64,000 nt of DNA from 66-474 sp035249175. Its GTDB lineage: Bacteria > Pseudomonadota > Gammaproteobacteria > Xanthomonadales > Rhodanobacteraceae. The position numbers were made by a program, and so were the translations under genes. The notes beneath the pieces were generated by a model. The model did no database searches, had not been told where the DNA came from, and saw only the letters and a list, made by a program, of their open reading frames with translations. Where the stretch lies: assembly GCA_035249175.1 (NCBI GenBank), contig DATFGT010000051.1, positions 68,068-132,067 on the forward strand, written 5' to 3'. This document shows positions 1 to 7,416 of the stretch, one piece after another; the stretch's first letter is position 1, and each line of letters opens with the position of its first letter.

Positions 1-845
1 AGCGCGGGATTGTTGCGCGCGGCTTCCTGCGCCAATGGGTGCTCGGCCGCGACCGCAAGATAGGTCACGCCCATCAAGGTGTCCGGACGCGTGGTGAAGA
101 CTTCCAGCGCCGCCCCGCCTTCCACTTCGAAGCGGATTTCCAGGCCTTCCGAACGTCCCAGCCAATTGCGCTGCATGATCTTGACGGCGTCTGGCCAACC
201 CGGAAGTTGGTCTAGACCCCCTAGCAATTCATCGGCATACGCGGTTATCTTGAGAAACCACTGCGGGATCTCGCGCTTCTCGACCACCGCGCCGGAACGC
301 CAGCCGCGGCCATCGATCACCTGTTCGTTGGCAAGCACGGTCTGGTCCACCGGATCCCAGTTCACCACGCTGTTCTTGCGGTACACCATGCCCTGCTTGA
401 ACAGCCGCACGAACATGCGCTGCTCATGCACGTAGTAGGTCGGGTCGCAGGTCGCGAACTCACGCGACCAGTCGATCGCGAAACCCATCGCCTTCAGTTG
501 TCCGCGCATGTGCGCGATGTTCTCGCGCGTCCACTTCGCGGGCGGGATGCCGCGTTTGATCGCGGCGTTCTCGGCCGGGAGACCAAACGCGTCCCAGGCC
601 ATTGGCTGCAGCACGTTCCTGCCCTGCATGCGCGCAAAGCGGCTGATCACGTCGCCGATCGTGTAGTTGCGTACGTGGCCCATGTGCAGCGCGCCCGATG
701 GGTATGGCAGCATCGACAGGCAGTAATATTTTTCGCGGGACGCGTCTTCCCTCACCTCGAACGCATGGGTGTCGGACCAGAACTTCTGCGCGGCAGCTTC
801 GACGGCGCTGGGGTGATAGGCGCTGCGATCGTGGGTTTCCTGCAT
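1..845 (-). CDS. leuS: Leucyl-tRNA synthetase, N-terminal part (runs off the left edge)
   Basis: Charges tRNA-Leu with leucine in the cytoplasm. Reading leftward from ATG at 845, the frame stays open to the window edge, giving the first 281 residues of a protein normally about 860-880 long. The class-I signature appears as HMGH at about residues 54-57, following the LPYPSG segment typical of LeuRS, and then the WDAFGLPAENAA segment of the Rossmann fold. The CP1 editing domain begins near residue 225 and is cut by the edge. It is transcribed divergently from the amidohydrolase, with about 160 bp between them to hold both promoters. The zinc-1 region, KMSKS loop and C-terminal domain lie outside the window. 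The identification is firm. Confidence 0.97.
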   Translation of the reverse strand, partial: MQETHDRSAYHPSAVEAAAQKFWSDTHAFEVREDASREKYYCLSMLPYPSGALHMGHVRNYTIGDVISRFARMQGRNVLQPMAWDAFGLPAENAAIKRGIPPAKWTRENIAHMRGQLKAMGFAIDWSREFATCDPTYYVHEQRMFVRLFKQGMVYRKNSVVNWDPVDQTVLANEQVIDGRGWRSGAVVEKREIPQWFLKITAYADELLGGLDQLPGWPDAVKIMQRNWLGRSEGLEIRFEVEGGAALEVFTTRPDTLMGVTYLAVAAEHPLAQEAARNNPA

Positions 846-1006
846 GGCTGAGGTGCGGCGGCATCGGTGGCTCGGGATCGATCAGCCTACCGCAGTGCAG
901 CAACAGCGCCAAGCGCCTCACGCTTCCGCGACCCGACTTCCGGCCTGCGACAGCCGCTCACGGTGTGGCTATGATGCCGGGCTTTCATCCGACTCGAGAG
1001 AAAATC

Positions 1007-2392
1007 ATGCGCAACCGCTTCCGCCGAGGTATTCGCAGACTGCCGCTGACGCTCGCGATTGCCGCGTTGACGATGACCGCCGCACAGGCGGCCGAAGCGC
1101 CGACCGCGAGTGCGGCGCCCGCGCCTGAACTCACGGTGATCCACTGCGCGCACCTGATCGATACGGTCGCGGGCAAAATGCTGGGCGCGACCAGCATCGT
1201 GATCGAAGGCCAGCGGATCAAGGAAATGGTGCCGGGCTCGGTGAGTCGCGACGGCGCGAAGGTCATCGACATGCCGGCGAACGACACCTGCCTGCCCGGC
1301 CTCGTCGATTCGCACACGCACCTGACGTCGCAGTTCAGCAAAAGCACCTACAGCGACCAGTTCCGCCTGAATCCGGCCGACTATGCGATCGAAAGCACGG
1401 TGTTCGCGCGTCGCACGCTGCTGGCGGGCTTCACCACGGTGCGTAACCTCGGCGAGAGCGACAACTCATCGATCGCGCTGCGCAATGCGATCAACAAGGG
1501 CGAGATCCCGGGGCCGCGCATCTTCACCGCGGGCAAGTTCATCGGCACCACCGGCGGCCATGCCGACCCGACCGACGGTTATCGCTGGGATCTGCAAGGC
1601 GACCCGACACCGAAGGACGGCATCATCAACTCCCCCGCCGACGCGTGGAAGGCGGTGCGGCAGCACTACAAGGATGGCGCCGACCTCATCAAGATCATGC
1701 CCTCGGGTGGCGTGCTGGATGAAAGTTCCAGTTCCGAGAATCCGCAGATGACGATCGACGAGATCAAGGCCGTCACCGCGGCGGCGCGCGACTATGGCTT
1801 CACCGTCGCCGCGCACGCGCACGGCGCCGAGGCGATCCGCCGCGCGGTGCTCGGCGGCGTCGATTCCATCGAACACGGCACCTTCATGGACGATCAGGAC
1901 ATGAAGCTGATGAAGCAACACGGCACCTGGTACGTGCCCACGATCATCGCCGGCGAGTTCGTGATGGAGAAGGCAATGGAAGGCTGGTATCCGCCGCAGG
2001 TCGCGCGCAAGGCGCTGGAAGTGGGCCCGAAGATCCTGGCCACGGCGGGCAAGGCGTACAAAGCGGGCGTGAAGATCGCGTTCGGCACCGACGCAGGCGT
2101 CTATCCGCACGGCGAAAACGCGCAGGAATTCGTGTACATGGTGCAGGCAGGCATGCCGCCGATGTACGCGATCCAGGCCGCGACCACCCACGCGGCAACA
2201 CTGCTGAAGCATCAGAATGATTTCGGCAGCCTCACCGTCGGCAAGTACGCCGACGTGGTGGCGGTGCCCGGCAATCCACTGGACGACATTTCATTGATGA
2301 AGAAAGTGGACTTCGTGATGAAGGCCGGCACGGTATACAAGCAGCACGGCGAACCGACCGACGCGGACCTGAAGTCCAGCCTTGGAATGTAG
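1007..2392 (+). CDS. Secreted metal-dependent amidohydrolase (imidazolonepropionase/prolidase-like)
   Basis: A 461-residue amidohydrolase-superfamily enzyme that should hydrolyse a C-N bond, possibly in a dipeptide or cyclic amide, outside the cytoplasm. The frame is open far upstream, but ATG 1007 is preferred because it follows a purine-rich GAGAGAAA and opens a signal peptide (MRNRFRR, hydrophobic stretch, AQA cleavage). Visible metal-site elements, in order: HTH near residue 102, the candidate carboxylated lysine in KIMPSGG, the histidines of AHAHG and SIEHGT, and the aspartate of FGTDAG. This matches the family of exported imidazolonepropionase-related hydrolases, often annotated as Xaa-Pro dipeptidases. 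Substrate is not predictable. It stands alone, followed by a palindromic repeat. Confidence 0.88.
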   Translation: MRNRFRRGIRRLPLTLAIAALTMTAAQAAEAPTASAAPAPELTVIHCAHLIDTVAGKMLGATSIVIEGQRIKEMVPGSVSRDGAKVIDMPANDTCLPGLVDSHTHLTSQFSKSTYSDQFRLNPADYAIESTVFARRTLLAGFTTVRNLGESDNSSIALRNAINKGEIPGPRIFTAGKFIGTTGGHADPTDGYRWDLQGDPTPKDGIINSPADAWKAVRQHYKDGADLIKIMPSGGVLDESSSSENPQMTIDEIKAVTAAARDYGFTVAAHAHGAEAIRRAVLGGVDSIEHGTFMDDQDMKLMKQHGTWYVPTIIAGEFVMEKAMEGWYPPQVARKALEVGPKILATAGKAYKAGVKIAFGTDAGVYPHGENAQEFVYMVQAGMPPMYAIQAATTHAATLLKHQNDFGSLTVGKYADVVAVPGNPLDDISLMKKVDFVMKAGTVYKQHGEPTDADLKSSLGM

Positions 2393-2435
2393 AAGAGGCA
2401 CCTCCAGTTAAGGAGGGTCTGAACAGCCCACCGCT

Positions 2436-2533
2436 TTGTCATTCCGGCGAAAGCCGGAACCCAGCGACTTCTGCGCGATGCCTTGAAAGCAACTCACTGG
2501 GTCCCGGATATCGCTACGCGATTCCGGGATGAC
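2436..2533. repeat. Palindromic intergenic repeat, 'CATTCCGG' type
   Basis: About 98 bp between the amidohydrolase and the thioredoxin gene. The left arm starts GTCATTCCGGCGAAAGCCGG and carries AACCCAG; the right arm carries CTGGGTCCCGG and ends ATTCCGGGATGAC, so the outer ends are imperfect inverted repeats that could fold into a long hairpin. It resembles REP/BIME-type elements known from many proteobacteria (from memory). It may act as a transcription end for the upstream gene. Only one copy was noticed here. Confidence 0.7.
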
Positions 2534-2563
2534 GAACAAAAACAGAAACGCTCCTGACTGCCC

Positions 2564-3472
2564 ATGAATCCCAGACCCAAACCCGACGGCGCGGCTGCGC
2601 CCGCACAATCATTCGTATTCGAAGCCGGCGAAGCCAATTTCGAAACGGAGGTATTGCAGGCGTCGCTGCAGACGCCGGTACTGGTGGATTTCTGGGCGAC
2701 GTGGTGCGGGCCGTGCAAGACGCTCGGCCCTATCCTGGAAAAACTCGCAGGCGAATACGCGGGCGCATTCCGGCTCGCCAAGGTCGATTGCGACAAGGAA
2801 CAGCAGCTCGCGGGGATGTTCGGCGTGCGCAGCATCCCGACCGTGGTGTTGATCCAGAACGGTCAGATCGTCGATGCGTTTTCCGGCGCGCTGCCGGAAT
2901 CGCAGGTGCGCGAATTCCTGAAGCGCCATCGCATCGAACCGGCCTCGCGTATCGAGGCGCCGGTGCAGGATATGGAAAATGACGCGCCCGCGCCGGCTGA
3001 AACACCGCAAGCTGCGGTCGCGCGTATCGAGAAAGCTATCGCGGCCGATCCGGACAACGCCGGCCTGAAGCTCGACCTTGCACTGGCCCGCGCGCGCGGC
3101 GGTGACACCGCCAACGCGCAGGCCACGCTGGAAGCCCTGCCCCTTGATCTCGCCGAGGACGATCGCGCCAAGGCTTTGGCCGCGCTGCTGGCGATGCAAC
3201 AATCGCTCGCCGCGATTCCGCCGGCCGCGGAACTGCTGGCGCGCGTCGAACGCGATCCCCGCGACTTCGCCGCGCTGGATGGCCTGGGCGTGCGCCGGCT
3301 GCTGGGCGGCGACGCGGCGGATGCCATGCACCACTGGCTGGCAATCCTGGCCGCCGACCGCGGCTGGAACGATGGCATGGCGCGCAAACGCCTGCTCGAC
3401 GCGTTCCGGATCGTCCACGACGAGACGCTGGTTTCGGCCACCCGCCGCCGGATGTCATCGCTGCTGTTCTGA
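2564..3472 (+). CDS. cnoX: Thioredoxin-domain co-chaperone, CnoX/YbbN family
   Basis: A 302-residue cytoplasmic protein with an N-terminal thioredoxin fold and a helical TPR-like C-terminal half. The active-site motif WCGPCK lies at about residues 47-52, followed by the cis-proline segment SIPTV. A second block from about residue 145 contains TPR-like helices ending in DAFRIVHDETLVSATRRRMSSLLF, the characteristic YbbN ending. Family members bind unfolded proteins and protect them from oxidation, passing them to GroEL or DnaK. E. coli CnoX has SxxC, whereas this protein retains both cysteines, as in Caulobacter-type CnoX, so reductase activity is plausible. ATG 2564 has no obvious Shine-Dalgarno sequence. 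Confidence 0.9.
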   Translation: MNPRPKPDGAAAPAQSFVFEAGEANFETEVLQASLQTPVLVDFWATWCGPCKTLGPILEKLAGEYAGAFRLAKVDCDKEQQLAGMFGVRSIPTVVLIQNGQIVDAFSGALPESQVREFLKRHRIEPASRIEAPVQDMENDAPAPAETPQAAVARIEKAIAADPDNAGLKLDLALARARGGDTANAQATLEALPLDLAEDDRAKALAALLAMQQSLAAIPPAAELLARVERDPRDFAALDGLGVRRLLGGDAADAMHHWLAILAADRGWNDGMARKRLLDAFRIVHDETLVSATRRRMSSLLF

Positions 3473-3520
3473 CCGGCGCGCGTGCCGGATAATCCGGCTC
3501 CCCTTCAGCGGGAGCGGCGC

Positions 3521-3898
3521 ATGACGCACTACCTGTTCCATTTCGAACACCGCGGCGAGCCCCTGCTCCCGTGGCGCCTGTTTCTGTTGCGACGGGTGGG
3601 CAAGACCCTGGTCGCGACGACCGCGATCATCGCGGTTTCTCTGATCCTCGGAATCCTGGGCTATCACCTTACCGAAGGGATGGGCTGGCTGAATGCCTTC
3701 CTGAACGCCTCGATGATCCTGGGCGGCATGGGTCCGGTGGACACATTGCACACGGCTGCCGGCAAGCTGTTCGCCGGGTTCTACGCCCTGTACAGCGGCC
3801 TGGTGCTGGTCGGTACGGCGGGGCTGCTGCTGGCACCATTCATGCATCGGTTACTGCATCGGTTCCACTTGGAAAACCGCCACACGAGCGGAAACTGA
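3521..3898 (+). CDS. Small two-helix membrane protein with a pore-loop-like segment
   Basis: A 125-residue protein. The frame is open from 3482, but ATG 3521 is better placed, nine bases after GGAG. There are two hydrophobic helices, at about residues 24-48 and 75-102, separated by a re-entrant-looking stretch with LGGMGPVD. The helix / short loop with G-x-G / helix arrangement recalls two-TM potassium-channel modules, but the TVGYG filter is absent, so channel function is only a guess. The C-terminus is basic and histidine-rich. It lies between cnoX and the kinase gene and shares no overlap with either. I do not recognise a named family. Confidence 0.7.
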   Translation: MTHYLFHFEHRGEPLLPWRLFLLRRVGKTLVATTAIIAVSLILGILGYHLTEGMGWLNAFLNASMILGGMGPVDTLHTAAGKLFAGFYALYSGLVLVGTAGLLLAPFMHRLLHRFHLENRHTSGN

Positions 3899-4036
3899 TC
3901 GCACCGCGTCGCTCATATCGCTGCCGTCGAGGCGAACCTCCGTACGCGTCGGGAAGCCGGCGCGGCGCGTGGGTGCGCGCGGCCGATCCGATGCGATACT
4001 TGCAGCCGACGGAATGAGGATCGGGGACGGCCCTCC

Positions 4037-6223
4037 ATGAACGAAGCCGCACAACTCTCGGAAGTGCCCGGCTACCGGTTGGTCCGCCCCATCGGAAGCA
4101 GCGGCGCAACGACCGTCTATCAGGCCATTCAGCGCGCGCTGGAGCGCCAGGTCGCGGTCAAGGTGTTCGACGTGATGGACGCCGACGCCGCTGCGCGTTT
4201 CGAGCCCCTGCTGCGCACCAATGCACGGCTGTCACACCCCAACATTCTCGGGGTGCACCAGATCGGGCGCGCCACGGACGGACGTCTGTTCCATTCGATG
4301 CCGTTCCTGGTGAGCGCGGAACTGTCCGCGCACAACCTGCGCGCCAAACCGCTGAAGATCGCCGCGGTGCTGCGTGAAATCCTCGACGCCTTGGGCCACG
4401 CGCATCGACGCGGGATCGTGCACGGCGGCATCAAGCCCACCAACATATTGTTTGATACCCAGGGGCACGTGCGCCTCGCCGATTTCGGCATTGCACGTTG
4501 CGCGGCGGAAATCGGTTTGCCCCATCCCGTTGCGGCCAACTACCAGAGTCCTGAACAGGCACGCGGCCAACCGCCCGGACAGCGGTCGGATCTGTACAGC
4601 GTCGGAGTGCTCGCATTCCAACTGCTCACAGGTTCGCTGCCGTTCCAAGGCGAAGATTCCGTAGCGACCGCCGTCGCGCATATCGAGCAGCCCATCCCGC
4701 GTCTATCGCCGATGGCCGCCGCGTGGCAGGACTGGATCGATCGGGCGTTGACCAAAGCGCCCGAACATCGCTTCCAGAGCGCGCAGGAAATGGCGGATGC
4801 CCTCTCCGCCATCGACGGTCACGGCGGCGTGGCTGCGCCGCGCGCCAAAACCCGTGTCTCCTTTCCTCGTTGGACCATTGGCGTTGCGGCTTCGGCCGTG
4901 GCCGTCGCGGCACTCGCAAGCTGGGTAACGTGGGGACGCCATCGCCCAGCCGGCTCGCAATTTTTCGATCCGGCCACGGCGGTGTCGTCAGGCGTTGCGG
5001 CATCCGGCACCGTCGCGCGCCCGGCGACGCCGACGGAAGCGAGCAGCGTGTCACCGTTGGCGCAACGCATCCAGGTCTTGCTCGCACAGGCTGACACATC
5101 GCGCGCGGCGGGGCATCTGTTCGCGCCGACCGGCAACAACGCTATCGAGCAGTACCTCACCGTGCTGATGCTGGAACCCGGCAACGAGGACGCCGTCGCG
5201 GGCATCGACGCAATGCTTGGAACGATTCGGCACCGGCTGGATGAAGCGTGGCGCGCCGGCAAGCTGGACGAGAGCCTCGTGCTCGCCAAGCGCTGCGATC
5301 TCTTGTCCGCGCATGCCGGAGCGCTGGCAATCCGCGGTTGGCGCGCGCAGCGCAATGTCCTGGCCAGCAACGTCGGCAACGCCGTCGTCAGCGCGGCGAA
5401 TGCCCGGGATGCGGAGCGGATTGCGGCGTTGAAGCCGCTCGCGGAAGCGTTGCCCGCGGTCTATCCCAAGGGCTTCGACCTCGCCGCGGCCGAACGCAAC
5501 GCCGCCACCCCGTCTGCTGGAACGGTATTGCGTGATCACGGTGGCCCGTTGCTGGTGTACGTGCCCGAATCCGGCAACGCGCCGGCTTTCGCAATCGCGC
5601 GAGTCGAGGTGACGCGCGCCGACTACGCCACGTTCGTGCAGGCGACGCATCGCCCGGATTCGCGCTGCCTGGAGGCCCACAATCCGTTTTCACGCATGCG
5701 GCGTCTCACCTGGCAGGCGCCGGGCTTCGCGCAGAGCGGTGATCATCCGGCGGTGTGCGTGAGCTGGAACGACGCCGTCGCGTACTCCGTGTGGCTGTCG
5801 AAAAGCACCGGCGAAACCTATCGGCTACCCAGCGCCGATGAATGGCTGCGCGCCGCACACGGCATGCCGAAAGACAACCCATGCCAGCTCGGCAACGTCG
5901 ATGACGTCAGCCGTCAGAGCGCGATGGACAACGACCGTCTATCCTGCAATGACGGTGCTGCACAAACCGCGCCAGTCGGACGGTACGCCGCGAGCGGCGT
6001 GGGGGCCTTCGATTTGTACGGCAATGTCAGCGAGTGGCTGAAAGGCGGCAGCGCGGGCGCGCGCGTGTTCCGCGGACTTTCCTGGCGCGATGGCAGCCGC
6101 CAGACGCCGCTCGGACGCCAAGGCAACGCCGATTCCGACGTCGGTTACACCAGTGTCGGCTTTCGGGTGGTGCGCGTGATCGATCCCGCACATCCTGCAC
6201 CGCCGGCCGCTTCCAGCCGCTGA
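4037..6223 (+). CDS. Hanks-type Ser/Thr (pseudo)kinase with C-terminal FGE-like domain
   Basis: A 728-residue membrane protein. Residues 10-260 form a eukaryotic-like kinase domain: glycine loop GSSGATTVY, VAVKVF with Lys41, ADFGIAR with Asp149, and SPEQARG. The catalytic loop reads HGGIKPTN (129-136) instead of HRDxKPxN, so the catalytic aspartate is glycine. A single transmembrane helix lies at about 277-298. After a linker and a helical region, residues 500-722 form a formylglycine-generating-enzyme/sulfatase-modifying-factor-like domain (GNVSEWL, RGLSWRDGS, VGFRVVR), expected in the periplasm. The copper-binding cysteine pair of true FGE is absent, but four other cysteines are conserved with the neighbouring copy. 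Architecture recalls Pkn1/PpkA-like proteins; the likely role is sensing or scaffolding. Confidence 0.9.
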   Translation: MNEAAQLSEVPGYRLVRPIGSSGATTVYQAIQRALERQVAVKVFDVMDADAAARFEPLLRTNARLSHPNILGVHQIGRATDGRLFHSMPFLVSAELSAHNLRAKPLKIAAVLREILDALGHAHRRGIVHGGIKPTNILFDTQGHVRLADFGIARCAAEIGLPHPVAANYQSPEQARGQPPGQRSDLYSVGVLAFQLLTGSLPFQGEDSVATAVAHIEQPIPRLSPMAAAWQDWIDRALTKAPEHRFQSAQEMADALSAIDGHGGVAAPRAKTRVSFPRWTIGVAASAVAVAALASWVTWGRHRPAGSQFFDPATAVSSGVAASGTVARPATPTEASSVSPLAQRIQVLLAQADTSRAAGHLFAPTGNNAIEQYLTVLMLEPGNEDAVAGIDAMLGTIRHRLDEAWRAGKLDESLVLAKRCDLLSAHAGALAIRGWRAQRNVLASNVGNAVVSAANARDAERIAALKPLAEALPAVYPKGFDLAAAERNAATPSAGTVLRDHGGPLLVYVPESGNAPAFAIARVEVTRADYATFVQATHRPDSRCLEAHNPFSRMRRLTWQAPGFAQSGDHPAVCVSWNDAVAYSVWLSKSTGETYRLPSADEWLRAAHGMPKDNPCQLGNVDDVSRQSAMDNDRLSCNDGAAQTAPVGRYAASGVGAFDLYGNVSEWLKGGSAGARVFRGLSWRDGSRQTPLGRQGNADSDVGYTSVGFRVVRVIDPAHPAPPAASSR

Positions 6224-6569
6224 AGCTGGCTCCAGCCGCATCACCCCCAATGGAGCGGTGCATGAACCCGCGACACGGGCGTTGAGGGCCGCCGTCCGGG
6301 CGGTTTGTGTATCATGCTGGCCGGACCAGTTTCGTTGAAAGCCTGCATGGAGGCAGGCAGCGATCGGAAACGTCGCGTCCATCGTCAGCGCAACACCGTC
6401 GACCGGCCCGGACCCCGCGCCCCGGAACAACGTGGATCTGCGCGCCAACCTGAAGTTCGCGGGCCCTCCTCCCGGGTCACGAGCCAGACGCAAACCGCAC
6501 CCCTCGCACCCATGAACATCCGTCGCCGCGCCAAGACGCGCCGCAAGCCCATCGATTGCAGGCGTGCCA
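6224..6569. other. 346-bp non-coding gap between the kinase gene and the domain duplicate
   Basis: No convincing gene, promoter or terminator is visible. Short open frames here lack supporting features. A GC-rich hairpin-prone stretch (GGCCGCCGTCCGGGCGG near 6288) follows the kinase gene. The gap sits where the kinase, membrane helix and linker would be if the downstream gene were a full duplicate. No kinase motif remnants can be read in any frame, so the N-terminal part was deleted or never copied. Confidence 0.5.
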
Positions 6570-7280
6570 ATGGCGGGCCAGCACCTGCGCGATCGCCACG
6601 GTCCACTGCTCGTTTACGTGCCGGCGGTCGGCAAGACCTCCGCATTCGCCATCGCGCGGGTCGAAGTCACGCGCGCCGATTACGCCGCCTTTGCACGCGC
6701 GACACACCGGCCCGCCGCGAGATGCCTCGCGGCCCACAATCCGTTCTCGCGGCTGCGCCATCTCACCTGGCAGTCGCCGGGCTTCGCACAGGGTGACAAC
6801 CAGCCCGTCGTGTGCGTAAGCTGGGACGATGCCGCCGCCTATGCGGCATGGCTTTCGAAGACGACGGGCAAGAGTTATCGTCTTCCCAGCAGCGATGAAT
6901 GGCTGCGCGCCGCGCGTGGCATGCCGAAAAAAAGTTCGTGCAAGCTCGGCAACGTGGACGACGCCAGCCGCCAAGGCAGGCTGGATACCGACCGCTGGCC
7001 GTGCGATGACGGCGCGCCGCAAACGGCGCCAGTCGGACACTATGCCGCCAGCGGCGTCGGTGCTTACGACATGTACGGGAATGTCAGTGAATGGCTGGCC
7101 GGCGGCAGCACGGGTTCGCGCCCGTTCCGCGGTCTTTCCTGGCGCGACGGCAGCCACGAGAGTCCGCTCGGCAGCCATGGCACCGCCGATTCGGATCTCG
7201 GTTATACCAGCGTAGGTTTTCGCGTGGTGCGCATGATTGATCCGGCGCATTCCGCGCCGCGCGTCGCTTCCAGCCACTGA
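6570..7280 (+). CDS. Free-standing FGE-like domain, partial duplicate of the upstream kinase C-terminus
   Basis: A 236-residue protein aligning end to end with residues about 493-728 of the preceding kinase, roughly three quarters identical by eye, including the four cysteines (RCLAAHN, VVCVSW, SCKLGN, WPCDDG), GNVSEWL and RGLSWRDGS. Homology begins right at the start codon (AGQHLRD against AGTVLRD). ATG 6570 is chosen over GTG 6564 because AGG lies eight bases before it; an in-frame stop at 6513 limits extension. There is no signal peptide or membrane helix, so unlike its parent domain it would stay in the cytoplasm. It could be a functional adaptor or an eroding duplicate; the intact frame and mostly conservative changes argue for some selection. 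Confidence 0.72.
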   Translation: MAGQHLRDRHGPLLVYVPAVGKTSAFAIARVEVTRADYAAFARATHRPAARCLAAHNPFSRLRHLTWQSPGFAQGDNQPVVCVSWDDAAAYAAWLSKTTGKSYRLPSSDEWLRAARGMPKKSSCKLGNVDDASRQGRLDTDRWPCDDGAPQTAPVGHYAASGVGAYDMYGNVSEWLAGGSTGSRPFRGLSWRDGSHESPLGSHGTADSDLGYTSVGFRVVRMIDPAHSAPRVASSH

Positions 7281-7416
7281 CGATCGCAGCAGTGCGCTGC
7301 CGGGCCCGCAGGCATGACTTGTGGCGTATGAACTCGGCGGTGCGAACGCGCATACTCGGGCGCTCCGGACGTGCCTGCGCGTCCGGCCCTTCGTCCAGAC
7401 CAGCCGGGAATCGTCC

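Noticed and set aside
4037..7280. Functional formylglycine-generating enzyme acting on a sulfatase
   Set aside because: The catalytic cysteine pair is missing in both copies and no sulfatase gene is nearby.
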